Notes under the pieces: generated by a model | The model's database searches: none | The model's input: only the letters and a program-made list of their open reading frames with translations | Told to the model about the DNA's origin: nothing | In this document: positions 1-7,362 of the stretch, piece after piece | Numbering within the stretch: the stretch's first letter is position 1 | How the letters are laid out: the number at the start of each line of letters is the position of its first letter | Assembly (NCBI GenBank): GCA_035690725.1 | Contig: DASSKF010000015.1 | Span: 1 to 25,934, forward strand | Length of the DNA stretch: 25,934 bases | From: DASSKF01 sp035690725 | Lineage (GTDB): Bacteria > Actinomycetota > Actinomycetes > Actinomycetales > Dermatophilaceae | Direction: 5' to 3' | Position numbers and translations under genes: made by a program

Positions 1-420
1 CCACCGGTCCCCCACGGCGTCCGTCGCCACCCGGGACCAGAAGTCCTGCGCCCCGGTGTTGTAGCGCTGGAAGCCGATCCGCCACCTGCCCGGAGCCATG
101 GCAACCACCTGGCGGGCCGTCTCCCGCCCCACACCCGTGCGCCGCAGGGCGCGGACCACGAAGAAGTCGCAGATCATCCGGCCGAGGCCGTCGTCGTCGG
201 CCCGCGTCATCACGAACCCGCCGAGGCCACCGGCCACGTCGATGAGCCAGGCGCGCACGTCCGGTCCCGCCTCGGCGAGGAAGAGGTCGAGGCGCCGGTC
301 GTTGAAGGTGCCGTCCGGGTTCGGCAGCAGGCCGTAGGGACCGGACAGGTCGTGCCGGTAGAGCTGGCCGAGGTTCGACAGCACCGCCCGGTGCGTGCGA
401 TCCACGGGCCGCAGCGTCAC
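1..420 (-). CDS. GNAT-family N-acetyltransferase (COG5628-like), C-terminus cut by window edge
   Basis: The visible 140 codons encode an acetyl-CoA-dependent acyltransferase of unknown substrate. The acetyl-CoA pyrophosphate-binding motif is seen as FFVVRALRRTGVGRETA (about residues 94-110; the R-R-x-G-x-G core is present), followed by a beta strand and the closing N-T-x-A-x-x-F-W element typical of GNAT motif B. The layout, with an N-terminal L-x-x-L-Y-x-x-D-L segment and a Y-G-x-L stretch, matches the predicted acetyltransferases of COG5628. These are usually about 150-170 residues, so roughly 10-30 residues are probably missing. I chose the GTG at 420 because LRPVD is a typical N-terminus; an upstream in-frame GTG at 466 would overlap the end of purE. 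Neither start has a clear ribosome site. The gene follows purE by 37 nt on the same strand and may be co-transcribed with it. Family call is good; substrate unknown. Confidence 0.75.
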   Translation of the reverse strand, partial: MTLRPVDRTHRAVLSNLGQLYRHDLSGPYGLLPNPDGTFNDRRLDLFLAEAGPDVRAWLIDVAGGLGGFVMTRADDDGLGRMICDFFVVRALRRTGVGRETARQVVAMAPGRWRIGFQRYNTGAQDFWSRVATDAVGDRW

Positions 421-457
421 TGGCCCGGTCGGCGGCCGGGGCGGGCCCGCGCCCGAG

Positions 458-988
458 TCACCCACGACGCTCGCGCAGTCGCCGTCCCTTGGCCTGGGCC
501 TGGTCGCGCAGGTCGTCCTGGAAGTCGACCATGGCCGAGCGGATCCGCTCGGCCTCCTGCCCCTCGCCGGCACCGAGGATCCGCGCCGCCAGCAGTCCGG
601 CGTTGCGCGCACCACCGACCGACACCGTGGCCACGGGCACGCCGGCCGGCATCTGCACGATCGACAGCAGCGAGTCCATCCCGTCCAAGTGCTTCAGGGG
701 CACCGGCACGCCGATGACCGGCAGCGGGGTGACGGACGCGAGCATGCCGGGCAGGTGCGCGGCCCCACCGGCGCCGGCGATGACCACCCGCAGGCCGCGC
801 CGGGCCGCCTCGGAGCCGTAGGCCAGCATCTCCATCGGCATCCGGTGCGCGGACACGACGTCCGCCTCGTAGCGGATCCCCAACTCGTCCAGGGCGAGCG
901 CGGCCGCCTCCATGGTGGGCCAGTCGCTGTCGCTGCCCATGACGAGGCCGACCACGGCGCGGGCGGCCTCCCGAGGTGGCACGGTCAT
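458..988 (-). CDS. purE: N5-carboxyaminoimidazole ribonucleotide mutase (PurE class I)
   Basis: This cytosolic enzyme moves the carboxyl group of N5-CAIR to carbon 4 to give CAIR in de novo purine synthesis. The 176-residue length fits bacterial PurE. Diagnostic segments are the phosphate/substrate loop MGSDSDWPTM (residues 17-26), the SAHRMP motif with the catalytic-site histidine at about 48, and the AGAGGAAHLPGM loop. The ATG at 988 overlaps the purK stop codon as ATGA (985-988), so the two steps that convert AIR to CAIR are translationally coupled. The class I type (partnered with PurK) is supported by the adjacent purK. Nothing in the sequence looks degraded. Identification is secure. 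Confidence 0.97.
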   Translation of the reverse strand: MTVPPREAARAVVGLVMGSDSDWPTMEAAALALDELGIRYEADVVSAHRMPMEMLAYGSEAARRGLRVVIAGAGGAAHLPGMLASVTPLPVIGVPVPLKHLDGMDSLLSIVQMPAGVPVATVSVGGARNAGLLAARILGAGEGQEAERIRSAMVDFQDDLRDQAQAKGRRLRERRG

Positions 989-2211
989 TCGGTCACCACT
1001 CCCTGCAGGTAGTCGGCGGCGTGCTGCGCTCGTTCACGCAGCTGTGCGAGGTCGTCACCGCACACGTTGACGTGGCCGATCTTGCGGCCGGGCCGCACAC
1101 CCTTGCCGTAGAGGTGCACCTTGAGCCCGGGGTCGCGCGCCATCAGGTGCCGGTATGCCGGGTAGAGGCTCTCGTGCTCACCGCCCAGCACGTTGCCCAT
1201 CACCGTCCACCGGGACCGGGGCCCGGTCTCCCCGAGGGGCAGGTCGAGCACCGCGCGCAGGTGCTGCTCGAACTGGCTGGTGACCGCGCCGTCGATGGTC
1301 CAGTGGCCGCTGTTGTGCGGGCGCATCGCCAGCTCGTTGACGAGCACCTCGGTCGCGCCGCCGGACCCCTCGCCGGCGGCGACCTCGAACAGCTCGATCG
1401 CCATGACCCCCGTGACACCGAGCTCCCCGGCGACGCGCAGGCCGGCCTCGGTGGCGTGGGCGGCCAGGTCCGGGTCGAGGTCCGGGGCGGGGGCGATCAC
1501 CTGGGTGCAGATCCCGTCGGTCTGGACGGTCTCGACCACCGGCCAGGCCGACGCCTGCCCCGACGGGCTGCGGGCGACCAGCAGGGCCAGCTCACGGCGG
1601 AAGACGACCTTCTCCTCGGCGAGCAGGCCGTCGGCGAGCTTGCCCCCCTGCTCCCTGTCCCGCTCGACGAGGGCGAACCAGTCCGCCACCTCCTGCGGTG
1701 AGGAGACGACGCGAACGCCCTTGCCGTCATACCCGCCCTTGGGGGTCTTGACGACCACGGGCCAGCCGACCTCCTCGCCGAAGGCGAGCAGCTCCTTGGG
1801 GTCCTGCACGGCGGCCCATCGGGGGCAGGGGATCCCGATCCCCCCGAGCCGGCGGCGCATCGCGAGCTTGTCCTGGGCGAAGACCAGCGCGGCGGGCGAC
1901 GGGTGCAGCGGCACGTCGTCCGCCGCGAGCGCGGCCAGCACGTCCGCCGGCACGTGCTCGTGGTCGAAGGTCACGACGTCGCACCCGCGGGCGAAGGCGC
2001 GCACCTGCTCCACGTCGGTGTAGTCGCCGACCGGCGCGGACGGGACGACGAGCGGCGCCGCGCCGTCGGCCGTCTCCGACAGCACCGCGAGGGTGATCGA
2101 CAGGTTCACGGCCGGGGGCTGGCACATGCGGGCGAGCTGGCCTCCCCCGATGATGCCGACGACGGGGAAGCCACCGGGGGCGCGCAGGGGAGGGTTCACA
2201 GCCGAGGTCAC
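985..2211 (-). CDS. purK: N5-carboxyaminoimidazole ribonucleotide synthase (PurK, ATP-grasp)
   Basis: This enzyme makes N5-CAIR from AIR, bicarbonate and ATP, the step before PurE. The 408-residue protein starts its pre-ATP-grasp domain with the GIIGGGQLARM motif (about residues 19-29). It continues with the TFDHEHVP segment, the ATP-grasp lysines in VVVKTPKGGYDGKGV, the ELAMRPHNSGHWTIDGAVTS active-site stretch and a C-terminal domain ending near the ATGA overlap with purE. The start is GTG at 2211. No Shine-Dalgarno sequence precedes it, but a TAGTCT box lies 8 nt upstream, which suggests a leaderless transcript. The gene is divergent from the GtrA gene (58 bp between starts). In Mycobacterium tuberculosis purE, purK and a GtrA-type gene are also neighbours (established gene order), so this is an old actinobacterial cluster. 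Confidence 0.96.
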   Translation of the reverse strand: MTSAVNPPLRAPGGFPVVGIIGGGQLARMCQPPAVNLSITLAVLSETADGAAPLVVPSAPVGDYTDVEQVRAFARGCDVVTFDHEHVPADVLAALAADDVPLHPSPAALVFAQDKLAMRRRLGGIGIPCPRWAAVQDPKELLAFGEEVGWPVVVKTPKGGYDGKGVRVVSSPQEVADWFALVERDREQGGKLADGLLAEEKVVFRRELALLVARSPSGQASAWPVVETVQTDGICTQVIAPAPDLDPDLAAHATEAGLRVAGELGVTGVMAIELFEVAAGEGSGGATEVLVNELAMRPHNSGHWTIDGAVTSQFEQHLRAVLDLPLGETGPRSRWTVMGNVLGGEHESLYPAYRHLMARDPGLKVHLYGKGVRPGRKIGHVNVCGDDLAQLRERAQHAADYLQGVVTE

Positions 2212-2219
2212 GAGTGACG

Positions 2220-2225
2220 AGACTA
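2220..2225 (-). promoter_or_regulatory. -10 element for a likely leaderless purK transcript
   Basis: TAGTCT on the minus strand (A/T at positions 1, 2 and 6 as in the actinobacterial TANNNT consensus) ends 8 nt before the purK GTG, and no ribosome-binding site is present. The spacing is slightly longer than in the other leaderless candidates in this window, so the true start of transcription could be one base before the GTG. Confidence 0.45.
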
Positions 2226-2257
2226 CCGGCCGGGTTGGGCAGGCTCCCGGGGCGGCA

Positions 2258-2263
2258 TACGCT
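2258..2263 (+). promoter_or_regulatory. -10 element for a likely leaderless GtrA transcript
   Basis: TACGCT fits TANNNT and is separated by 6 nt from the GTG at 2270. Transcription starting at the G of this codon would give a leaderless mRNA. The AGGAA immediately touching the GTG is too close to act as a normal ribosome-binding site. Confidence 0.5.
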
Positions 2264-2269
2264 CAGGAA

Positions 2270-2986
2270 GTGCGAGGATCGAGCGCTGCCGGCACGCCGG
2301 TGCAGCGGCTGCGCCACGCGCTCGACGTCCTCGTGCGCGAGCTGGTCAAGTTCGGGCTGATCGGGCTCGTCGCGTTCGTCGTCGACGTCGGCGGCTACAA
2401 CCTGCTGGTGTTCGGTCCGCACGTCTCGAGCCTGCTCGGCGACGAGGCCACCCGGGGCCCGCTGCATGACATACCGCTGCGGGCCAAGATCCTCTCGGTC
2501 TCGGTCGCGACCCTGGTCTCGTGGCTGGGGAACCGCTACTGGACCTTCCGGCGGCGTCGTCGTCCCGCCGTGGCACACGAGCTGCTGCTGTTCGTGCTGT
2601 TCAACCTGGTCGGCATGCTCATCGCCGTCGCCTGCCTGGGGTTCTCGCGCTACGTGCTCGACCTGCACACCCAGCTCGCGGACAACGTCAGCGGCAACGG
2701 GGTGGGACTGGTGCTCGGGACCGTCTTCCGGTTCTGGGCCTACCGCACCGTCGTCTTCCGCGGGGACGCGCTGGCCGACTCACCGAGACTGCCCGGCAGC
2801 ACGGTCGAGCGGCCCGACGCGGGGCCGGCGGGCGACGAGCCTCGGACGGGGATCACAGGGGCGCCTCGGACAGGAACAGCGCGAAGATCACCGGCTGAGC
2901 CTGCACCAGCTCCAGCCGGCCGCCGTTGGCCTCGGCGAGGTCGCGGGCGAGTGCGAGGCCGAGGCCGGTACTCGAGGCGCTGCTGA
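2270..2986 (+). CDS. GtrA-family polytopic membrane protein
   Basis: GtrA-like proteins are small four-helix membrane proteins thought to flip or carry lipid-linked sugars for cell-surface glycosylation; the partner here is unknown. Counting from the GTG at 2270, the helices lie near residues 25-48, 70-88, 103-125 and 138-156. Family landmarks are FGLIGLVAFVVDVGGYNLL, ATLVSWLGNRYWTF and LGTVFRFWAYRTVVFR, each followed by basic residues facing the cytoplasm. The GtrA domain ends by about residue 165. The remaining 70 residues are a low-complexity Pro/Arg/Ala tail. Its last 134 nt run antisense through the end of the histidine-kinase gene before a stop is reached at 2984-2986. The tail may be genuine, or a frameshift may have removed a nearer stop (the frame one base over stops at 2898). 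Longer in-frame starts exist upstream but overlap purK. Confidence 0.8.
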   Translation: MRGSSAAGTPVQRLRHALDVLVRELVKFGLIGLVAFVVDVGGYNLLVFGPHVSSLLGDEATRGPLHDIPLRAKILSVSVATLVSWLGNRYWTFRRRRRPAVAHELLLFVLFNLVGMLIAVACLGFSRYVLDLHTQLADNVSGNGVGLVLGTVFRFWAYRTVVFRGDALADSPRLPGSTVERPDAGPAGDEPRTGITGAPRTGTARRSPAEPAPAPAGRRWPRRGRGRVRGRGRYSRRC

Positions 2987-3881
2987 CCGACCGCTCGAAG
3001 ATGTGCGGGGCGATGTCGGCGGGGACACCGGTGCCCTGGTCGCTGACCTCGACGACGACCGACGGCCCGCTGCGGCGGGCCTGCAGGTCGACCGTGCCGC
3101 GGCCGTGGTCGAGGGAGTTCTCCAGCAGGGTGGACAGCATCTGCGACAGGGCCACGGGGGTGACCTGCACCCGCAGGCCGCGCTCGCCGTGGACGTGGAC
3201 GCTGCGCCGGGCCTGCTCGAACGCCGGCTGCCACTCCCGCTGCAGCGCCGCGATGACCGAGTCGAGGGAGACCGACACCCCCGCGGCCTCACCTCCCCGG
3301 CGGTTGCGGGTCAGCAGCTCGTCGACCACCCGGTTGAGCCGCTCGACCTGGTCGATGGCGATCCGGGCCTCCTCGCGCACCACCCCCAGCTCGTCGGTGA
3401 CGGAGATCTCCTCCAGCCGCATGAGCAGGGCGGTCAGCGGGGTGCGCAACTGGTGCGAGGCGTCCGAGGCGAACTCGCGCTCGGCGGCGAGGGAGGAGTT
3501 GAGCTGGTGCGCGCTGCGCTCGAGGACGTGCGCGACCCGGTCGACCTCCTCGACGCCCGAGACCAGCGGCTGGAACCGCGACTCCCCGCCACCGAGCCGC
3601 TCGGCACGCTCGGCCAGCTCCCGCATCGGCTCGGAGAAGCGCCGGGACTGCTTCGCCGCGACGAGGACGCCGGCCAGGACGCCGACGACGGCGAGCACGA
3701 CGATGATGCCGAACGCCACGATCGTCTGCCACAGGGGGCCGAGCCCCTCGATGAGCGAGGGAGCGGAGTCGTCGGCGTCACGGTGCAGGTGCATCGCCAC
3801 GAGGACCAGCGTCGGCACCCCGATGATGAGCACGGCCAGCACGACCGCCATCACCGTGGAGCGGATCAGGCCCCGGCGCAA
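2853..3881 (-). CDS. Two-component sensor histidine kinase (HAMP-HisKA-HATPase)
   Basis: This membrane kinase is expected to autophosphorylate on His and pass the phosphate to the regulator encoded just upstream. The 342 residues show a transmembrane helix at about 8-30, a short external loop of about 20 residues (31-51), a second helix at about 52-76, and a HAMP linker at 77-130. The HisKA box ASHQLRTPLTAL carries the phospho-acceptor His143. The ATP-binding domain has an N box (LLENSLDHG, Asn255), a G1 box (DQGTGVP, from Asp281) and a G2 box (TGLGLALA, about 305-312). The start is a TTG at 3881, only 3 nt after the regulator's stop codon; an ATG at 3851 is an alternative that would trim the first helix. 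The tiny external loop suggests sensing within the membrane or through a partner. The signal is unknown. Confidence 0.92.
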   Translation of the reverse strand: MRRGLIRSTVMAVVLAVLIIGVPTLVLVAMHLHRDADDSAPSLIEGLGPLWQTIVAFGIIVVLAVVGVLAGVLVAAKQSRRFSEPMRELAERAERLGGGESRFQPLVSGVEEVDRVAHVLERSAHQLNSSLAAEREFASDASHQLRTPLTALLMRLEEISVTDELGVVREEARIAIDQVERLNRVVDELLTRNRRGGEAAGVSVSLDSVIAALQREWQPAFEQARRSVHVHGERGLRVQVTPVALSQMLSTLLENSLDHGRGTVDLQARRSGPSVVVEVSDQGTGVPADIAPHIFERSVSSASSTGLGLALARDLAEANGGRLELVQAQPVIFALFLSEAPL

Positions 3882-3884
3882 GCC

Positions 3885-4562
3885 TCAGCCCTGGTTCGAC
3901 GTCTCGAACCGGAAGCCGACGCCCCTCACGGTCGTGATGTAGCGGGGGGAGGCGGCGTCGTCCCCGAGCTTGCGGCGCAGCACGGAGATGTGCATGTCGA
4001 GGGTCTTGGTGGACCCGAACCAGGCGGTCTCCCAGATCTCCCGCATCAGCTGCTCGCGCGGCACCACCTTGCCCTGCTCGCGGACGAGCACCCGCAGCAG
4101 GTCGAACTCCTTCGCGGTGAGCTGCAGCTCGTCGTCCTTGAAGTAGGCCCGTCGCGCCTCGGGGTCGATCCGGATGACCTCGCCCTCGCTGCCGGTGTCG
4201 CCGCTCTTGCGGCGCAGCAGCGCGCGCACGCGGGCGAGCAGCTCGGCGAGCCGGAACGGCTTGGTCACGTAGTCGTCGGCACCGGCGTCGAGGCCGACCA
4301 CCGTGTCCACCTCGTCGGCCCGGGCGGTGAGGATGAGCACGGGGACGCTGCGGCCGTCGTTGCGGATGCGCCGGCACACCTCGAGCCCGTCGACGTAGGG
4401 CAGGCCGAGGTCCAGCAGCACCAGGTCCGGGTTCTCCTCCACGGCCTCCAGGGCCACCCGGCCGTCCGGGCACACGTCCACGTCGTAGCCCTCACGCCGG
4501 AGGGCACGGGCGAGCGGCTCGGAGATGGTGGGGTCGTCTTCGGCCAGGAGGACGCGGGTCAT
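3885..4562 (-). CDS. OmpR/PhoB-family response regulator
   Basis: This 225-residue cytosolic transcription factor has an N-terminal receiver domain (1-118) and a C-terminal winged helix (about 128-222). The acidic pocket is LLAEDDP (Asp9, Asp10), the phospho-acceptor is Asp51 in VLLDLGLP, the switch Thr is Thr79 in ILTAR, and the conserved Lys101 lies in VTKPF. The DNA-binding part contains LTAKEFDLLRVLV, the recognition-helix region LDMHISVLRRKLG and the closing wing TVRGVGFRFE, all standard for OmpR/PhoB proteins. I chose ATG 4562 because a TACGAT box ends 7 nt before it, which implies leaderless transcription. An in-frame ATG at 4571 lies inside that box. The kinase gene follows 3 nt downstream. 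Targets cannot be inferred from the window. Confidence 0.95.
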   Translation of the reverse strand: MTRVLLAEDDPTISEPLARALRREGYDVDVCPDGRVALEAVEENPDLVLLDLGLPYVDGLEVCRRIRNDGRSVPVLILTARADEVDTVVGLDAGADDYVTKPFRLAELLARVRALLRRKSGDTGSEGEVIRIDPEARRAYFKDDELQLTAKEFDLLRVLVREQGKVVPREQLMREIWETAWFGSTKTLDMHISVLRRKLGDDAASPRYITTVRGVGFRFETSNQG

Positions 4563-4569
4563 GGTCGGC

Positions 4570-4575
4570 ATCGTA
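4570..4575 (-). promoter_or_regulatory. -10 element for the two-component operon, likely leaderless
   Basis: TACGAT on the minus strand, 7 nt before the ATG at 4562, in the 43-nt gap after the enoyl-CoA hydratase stop codon. No ribosome-binding site precedes the ATG. This would give the regulator-kinase pair its own promoter, independent of the birA-cyclase-hydratase run. Confidence 0.5.
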
Positions 4576-4605
4576 GGGGGCATCGTCGGGGTTGTCCGGC
4601 ACCGA

Positions 4606-5430
4606 CTAACGGCCCGGCCACGCCGGACGACGCTTCTCGGCGAATGCGCGCACCCCCTCGCGCCGGTCGCCGGAGAAGGCGGTGGTCCGCCAGCAGGCGT
4701 CCTCGACCTCCAGCCCGGTCGCCAGGTCGACGTCCGCTCCCAGCCGCATCGCCCGCTTGGCGCTGCGCAACCCGACCGGCGAGTGCCCGGCGATCGTGCC
4801 GGCCAGCTCCAGCGCACGGTCGCGGGCGGTGCCGGCCTCGACCACCTCGTCGACCACCCCGAGCTCGCCGGCCTCCCGCGCCGCCAGCCGCCGGGCGGTG
4901 AAGATCATTGACGCGGCCCGGGACCAGCCGATGCGTCGCGGCAGCAGCTGGGTCCCGCCCCCGCCCGGTATGACGCCCACGCTCACCTCGGGCAGCCCCA
5001 CGACCGCCTCGGTGCCGGCCACGATGAGGTCGCAGGACAGGGCGAGCTCCAGACCGCCCCCGAGGGCGTAGCGCTCCACCGCGGCGATGCTGGGCACCGG
5101 CAGGGCGAGCACGCCGCCGTAGGCCGCCCGGGCGACCGGGCGCTGCTCCATCAGGTCGGCGTCGGTGAAGGCGTTGCGCTCCTTCAGGTCCGCACCGACG
5201 CAGAATGCCTTGGGGCTGGTGCTCGTCAGGACGACGCACCGCACGCTCTCGTCCGCGGCGAGCGCGTCGGTGGCGGCGCCGATCGCCCGGGCCATGTCGG
5301 TGGAGACGGCGTTCATCGCGGCGGGCCGGTTGAGCGCCAGCTCGACGACGTGGCCGCCCTCCCCGTGCCGGGTGACCCGCACCAGCTCCTCGCCGCCGGG
5401 TTCGCCTGCGGTCACGTGCTCCTCAGTCAT
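4606..5430 (-). CDS. Enoyl-CoA hydratase/isomerase (crotonase) family protein
   Basis: Crotonases hydrate trans-2-enoyl-CoA in beta-oxidation, or carry out related reactions on CoA thioesters; the substrate here cannot be told from sequence. The 274-residue length is typical. Both catalytic glutamates of true hydratases are present: Glu128 in ALGGGLELALSCD and Glu148 in GLPEVSVGVIPGGGGTQ. The oxyanion-hole segment AFCVGADLKE (about 75-84) is also intact. The C-terminal AFAEKRRPAWPGR resembles the usual F-x-EKR-P-x-x-G ending. The ATG at 5430 overlaps the end of the cyclase gene by 8 nt, and a GGAGGAG site (minus strand, 5435-5441) sits inside the cyclase's last codons, so the two genes are translationally coupled. 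Hydratase activity is likely. Confidence 0.9.
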   Translation of the reverse strand: MTEEHVTAGEPGGEELVRVTRHGEGGHVVELALNRPAAMNAVSTDMARAIGAATDALAADESVRCVVLTSTSPKAFCVGADLKERNAFTDADLMEQRPVARAAYGGVLALPVPSIAAVERYALGGGLELALSCDLIVAGTEAVVGLPEVSVGVIPGGGGTQLLPRRIGWSRAASMIFTARRLAAREAGELGVVDEVVEAGTARDRALELAGTIAGHSPVGLRSAKRAMRLGADVDLATGLEVEDACWRTTAFSGDRREGVRAFAEKRRPAWPGR

Positions 5431-6496
5431 CGCGCTCCTCCATCAGGTCGTCGTCGGTCCACTCGGGCCGGTCGCCGGCGCGCTCGGCGTCCAGTGTCCC
5501 GGTCCGGCGCAGCGCCCACGAGGGCACGTCGCCCAGTCCGTGCAGCGGCTGCGTCGGCAGCGCCTCGAGGCGGAACGCCGGGTCGCGCGCGAGAGCAGTG
5601 GCCGCGGCGTCGTCCACCACGACGCAGCCCTGCTCCGCCACGGCGGTGAGCCGGCTGGCCCGGTTCACCGTAGTGCCGAACACGTCCCCGAAGCGGGAGA
5701 CGACCGGGCCGCAGGCCAGGCCGACCCGCACGTGCGGCAGGATCGCGTCCCGGTCGACCGCCTCCACGAGGTCCACGGCGATGTGCGCCGCGGCGGCGAC
5801 GTCATGGGTGCTGAAGAGCACCTCGTCGCCCAGCGTCTTGACCAGCCGGCCGCCGTGCGAGGTCACGACCTCGGAGGTCAGCACCTCGAACTGCTGCACC
5901 ACCCGGCCCAGCTCGGCCTCGGTGAGCGTCCGCACGAACGCGGTGAACGAGACGAGGTCGGCGAAGGCCACCGCGCGCACCAGCCCGCCCCGCGGCTCGG
6001 CCGGCTCCGCGTCGGCGAGCAACCGGGACAGCGCGGCGCTGAGGTGGCGCCGCCAGGCGTAGACCAGGAGCGGCTCGAGCTCGTCGGCGAGGTCCGCGAC
6101 GAGCCGCGCCGTCTCCTCCGGGCCCCGGGGCCGGTCGCCCTCGCGGGCCGCGAGCGCCTCGGTGACGAGCTGGGTCTGCCACACCGCCAGCCGGTCGGTG
6201 GTCCGGCCCATCGCCCGCGTCAGCCCGAGGGCCGTGCCCTCGTCGAACCGGCCCCGGCGCACCAGTCCCACGACGCTGCGCAGCGCGGCGAGGTCGGCGT
6301 CGGTGAACACCCGGTCCCGCTCGCGCACGTTCGGGAACCCCAGCGCGTGCCAGAACCGCCGGGCGCTCAGCAGGGACACCTCCGCGCCACCGCTGACCTC
6401 CCGCCGCCGCATGCTGCGCGGGGACCCGAGCAGCCGGGCCTCGAGCTCGTCCTTCAGCGAGGCGGTCTCGCGCGCTCCGGGCTGCTCGTCGGTCAC
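5423..6496 (-). CDS. Class III adenylate cyclase with Rv1264-type N-terminal regulatory domain
   Basis: The protein should make cAMP from ATP in the cytosol. It has 357 residues and no membrane segment. Residues about 22-110 (LLGSPRSMRRREVSGG, FWHALGFP, FTDADLAAL, MGRTTDRLAVWQ) resemble the pH-responsive regulatory domain described for mycobacterial Rv1264. Residues about 172-300 form the cyclase homology domain. All six canonical catalytic residues are visible: metal-binding Asp180 (FADLVSF) and Asp224 (LGDEV), adenine-selecting Lys220 and Asp271, and transition-state Asn278 and Arg282 (VNRASR). Homodimers are expected, with each active site built from both chains. The start is a GTG at 6496 overlapping the birA stop as GTGA, and the end overlaps the hydratase gene by 8 nt. 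The longer upstream frame only reads birA antiphase and is rejected. Confidence 0.92.
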   Translation of the reverse strand: MTDEQPGARETASLKDELEARLLGSPRSMRRREVSGGAEVSLLSARRFWHALGFPNVRERDRVFTDADLAALRSVVGLVRRGRFDEGTALGLTRAMGRTTDRLAVWQTQLVTEALAAREGDRPRGPEETARLVADLADELEPLLVYAWRRHLSAALSRLLADAEPAEPRGGLVRAVAFADLVSFTAFVRTLTEAELGRVVQQFEVLTSEVVTSHGGRLVKTLGDEVLFSTHDVAAAAHIAVDLVEAVDRDAILPHVRVGLACGPVVSRFGDVFGTTVNRASRLTAVAEQGCVVVDDAAATALARDPAFRLEALPTQPLHGLGDVPSWALRRTGTLDAERAGDRPEWTDDDLMEERDD

Positions 6497-7362
6497 GTCG
6501 CCTCCGCGGCCCGGACGTGCTCGACGTCGCCGGCGGCGAGTGCCTGCCGGCCGCCGGGTCCGTCGACGACGAGGCGCCCCTCGTCGTCCACGGCGACCGC
6601 GCGTCCCTCGACTGGATCGCGCCCGGGCCGGTGCACGCGCACCGGTTGGCCGATGGTCAGGCAGGACCGCCGGTATGCCGTGCGCACACCCTCCAGCGCC
6701 CCGCCGCCCGCCTGCCAGGCCCGGTGCGCATCCCCCAGGTGCTGCAGGAAGCCGGCGACGAGGGCCTCCCGGCTGGGGTGCTCCACGCCGCACAGCGTGA
6801 GCGACGTCGCGCCGGGGACGGGGAGCTCCTCGCTCGACAGGTCGACGTTGAGGCCCGCACCGCAGACGACCACCTCACCGGAGGGCGCGAGCTCGCAGAG
6901 CACACCGCACAGCTTGCGCCACCGGGCGCCGGCACCCGCGGTGTCGTCGCCCGCCGGCTGCTCCCGGGCGAGCACGTCGTTGGGCCACTTCAGGGCGACG
7001 CGGTCGCCGAGCGGCTCCGCCTCCGGCCCCGCGGCCCCGGCGGGGCACCGGCTGGTGAGCTGGGCGGCGGTGGTGCGGATCGTCATACCGGTGATGAGCG
7101 GGATCCAACCCAGGCGCGGGGCGGCGCCCTCGACCGGGAGGACCACGGAGATCGCGAGGGAGGAGCGGGGCGGCGCCTCCCAGCGCCGCTGCATCCGGCC
7201 CTTGCCCGCGCTCTGGTGCTCGGCCACCACGACCCGCCAGGGCCGGGGGTCGCGCAGCGCCTCGACGTTGGTCGAGCCGACGCTCTCGTGGACCTCCGGC
7301 CGCCACGGCGCGTCCGCCGGCAGCGCGGCCCGGAGAGCGGGGACAGCCACGGACTCGCGCAT
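6493..7362 (-). CDS. birA: Biotin--[acetyl-CoA-carboxylase] ligase (class I BirA)
   Basis: BirA activates biotin as biotinyl-AMP and attaches it to the carrier lysine of biotin-dependent carboxylases, here presumably the alpha subunit that works with the carboxyltransferase divergently encoded next door. The 289 residues begin directly with the catalytic domain (HESVGSTN at about 25-32). There is no N-terminal helix-turn-helix, so it is a class I ligase without the E. coli-type repressor function. The ATP/biotin loop reads SAGKGRMQRRW (about 51-61), a variant of the usual G-R-G-R-x-G-R in which the second loop glycine is Gln. The KWPND motif and a C-terminal SH3-like cap (VEGRAVAVDDEGRLVV) are present. 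ATG 7362 has no Shine-Dalgarno sequence and lies 7 nt after a TATCTT box, so leaderless translation is likely. Confidence 0.94.
   Translation of the reverse strand: MRESVAVPALRAALPADAPWRPEVHESVGSTNVEALRDPRPWRVVVAEHQSAGKGRMQRRWEAPPRSSLAISVVLPVEGAAPRLGWIPLITGMTIRTTAAQLTSRCPAGAAGPEAEPLGDRVALKWPNDVLAREQPAGDDTAGAGARWRKLCGVLCELAPSGEVVVCGAGLNVDLSSEELPVPGATSLTLCGVEHPSREALVAGFLQHLGDAHRAWQAGGGALEGVRTAYRRSCLTIGQPVRVHRPGRDPVEGRAVAVDDEGRLVVDGPGGRQALAAGDVEHVRAAEAT

Noticed and set aside
2466..4901. A very long plus-strand open frame (over 800 codons) antisense to the two-component genes and part of the hydratase.
   Set aside because: Antisense frames stay open by chance in GC-rich coding DNA. The translation is rich in Arg/Gln/Asp/Val repeats without domains, whereas the minus-strand genes have complete motifs.
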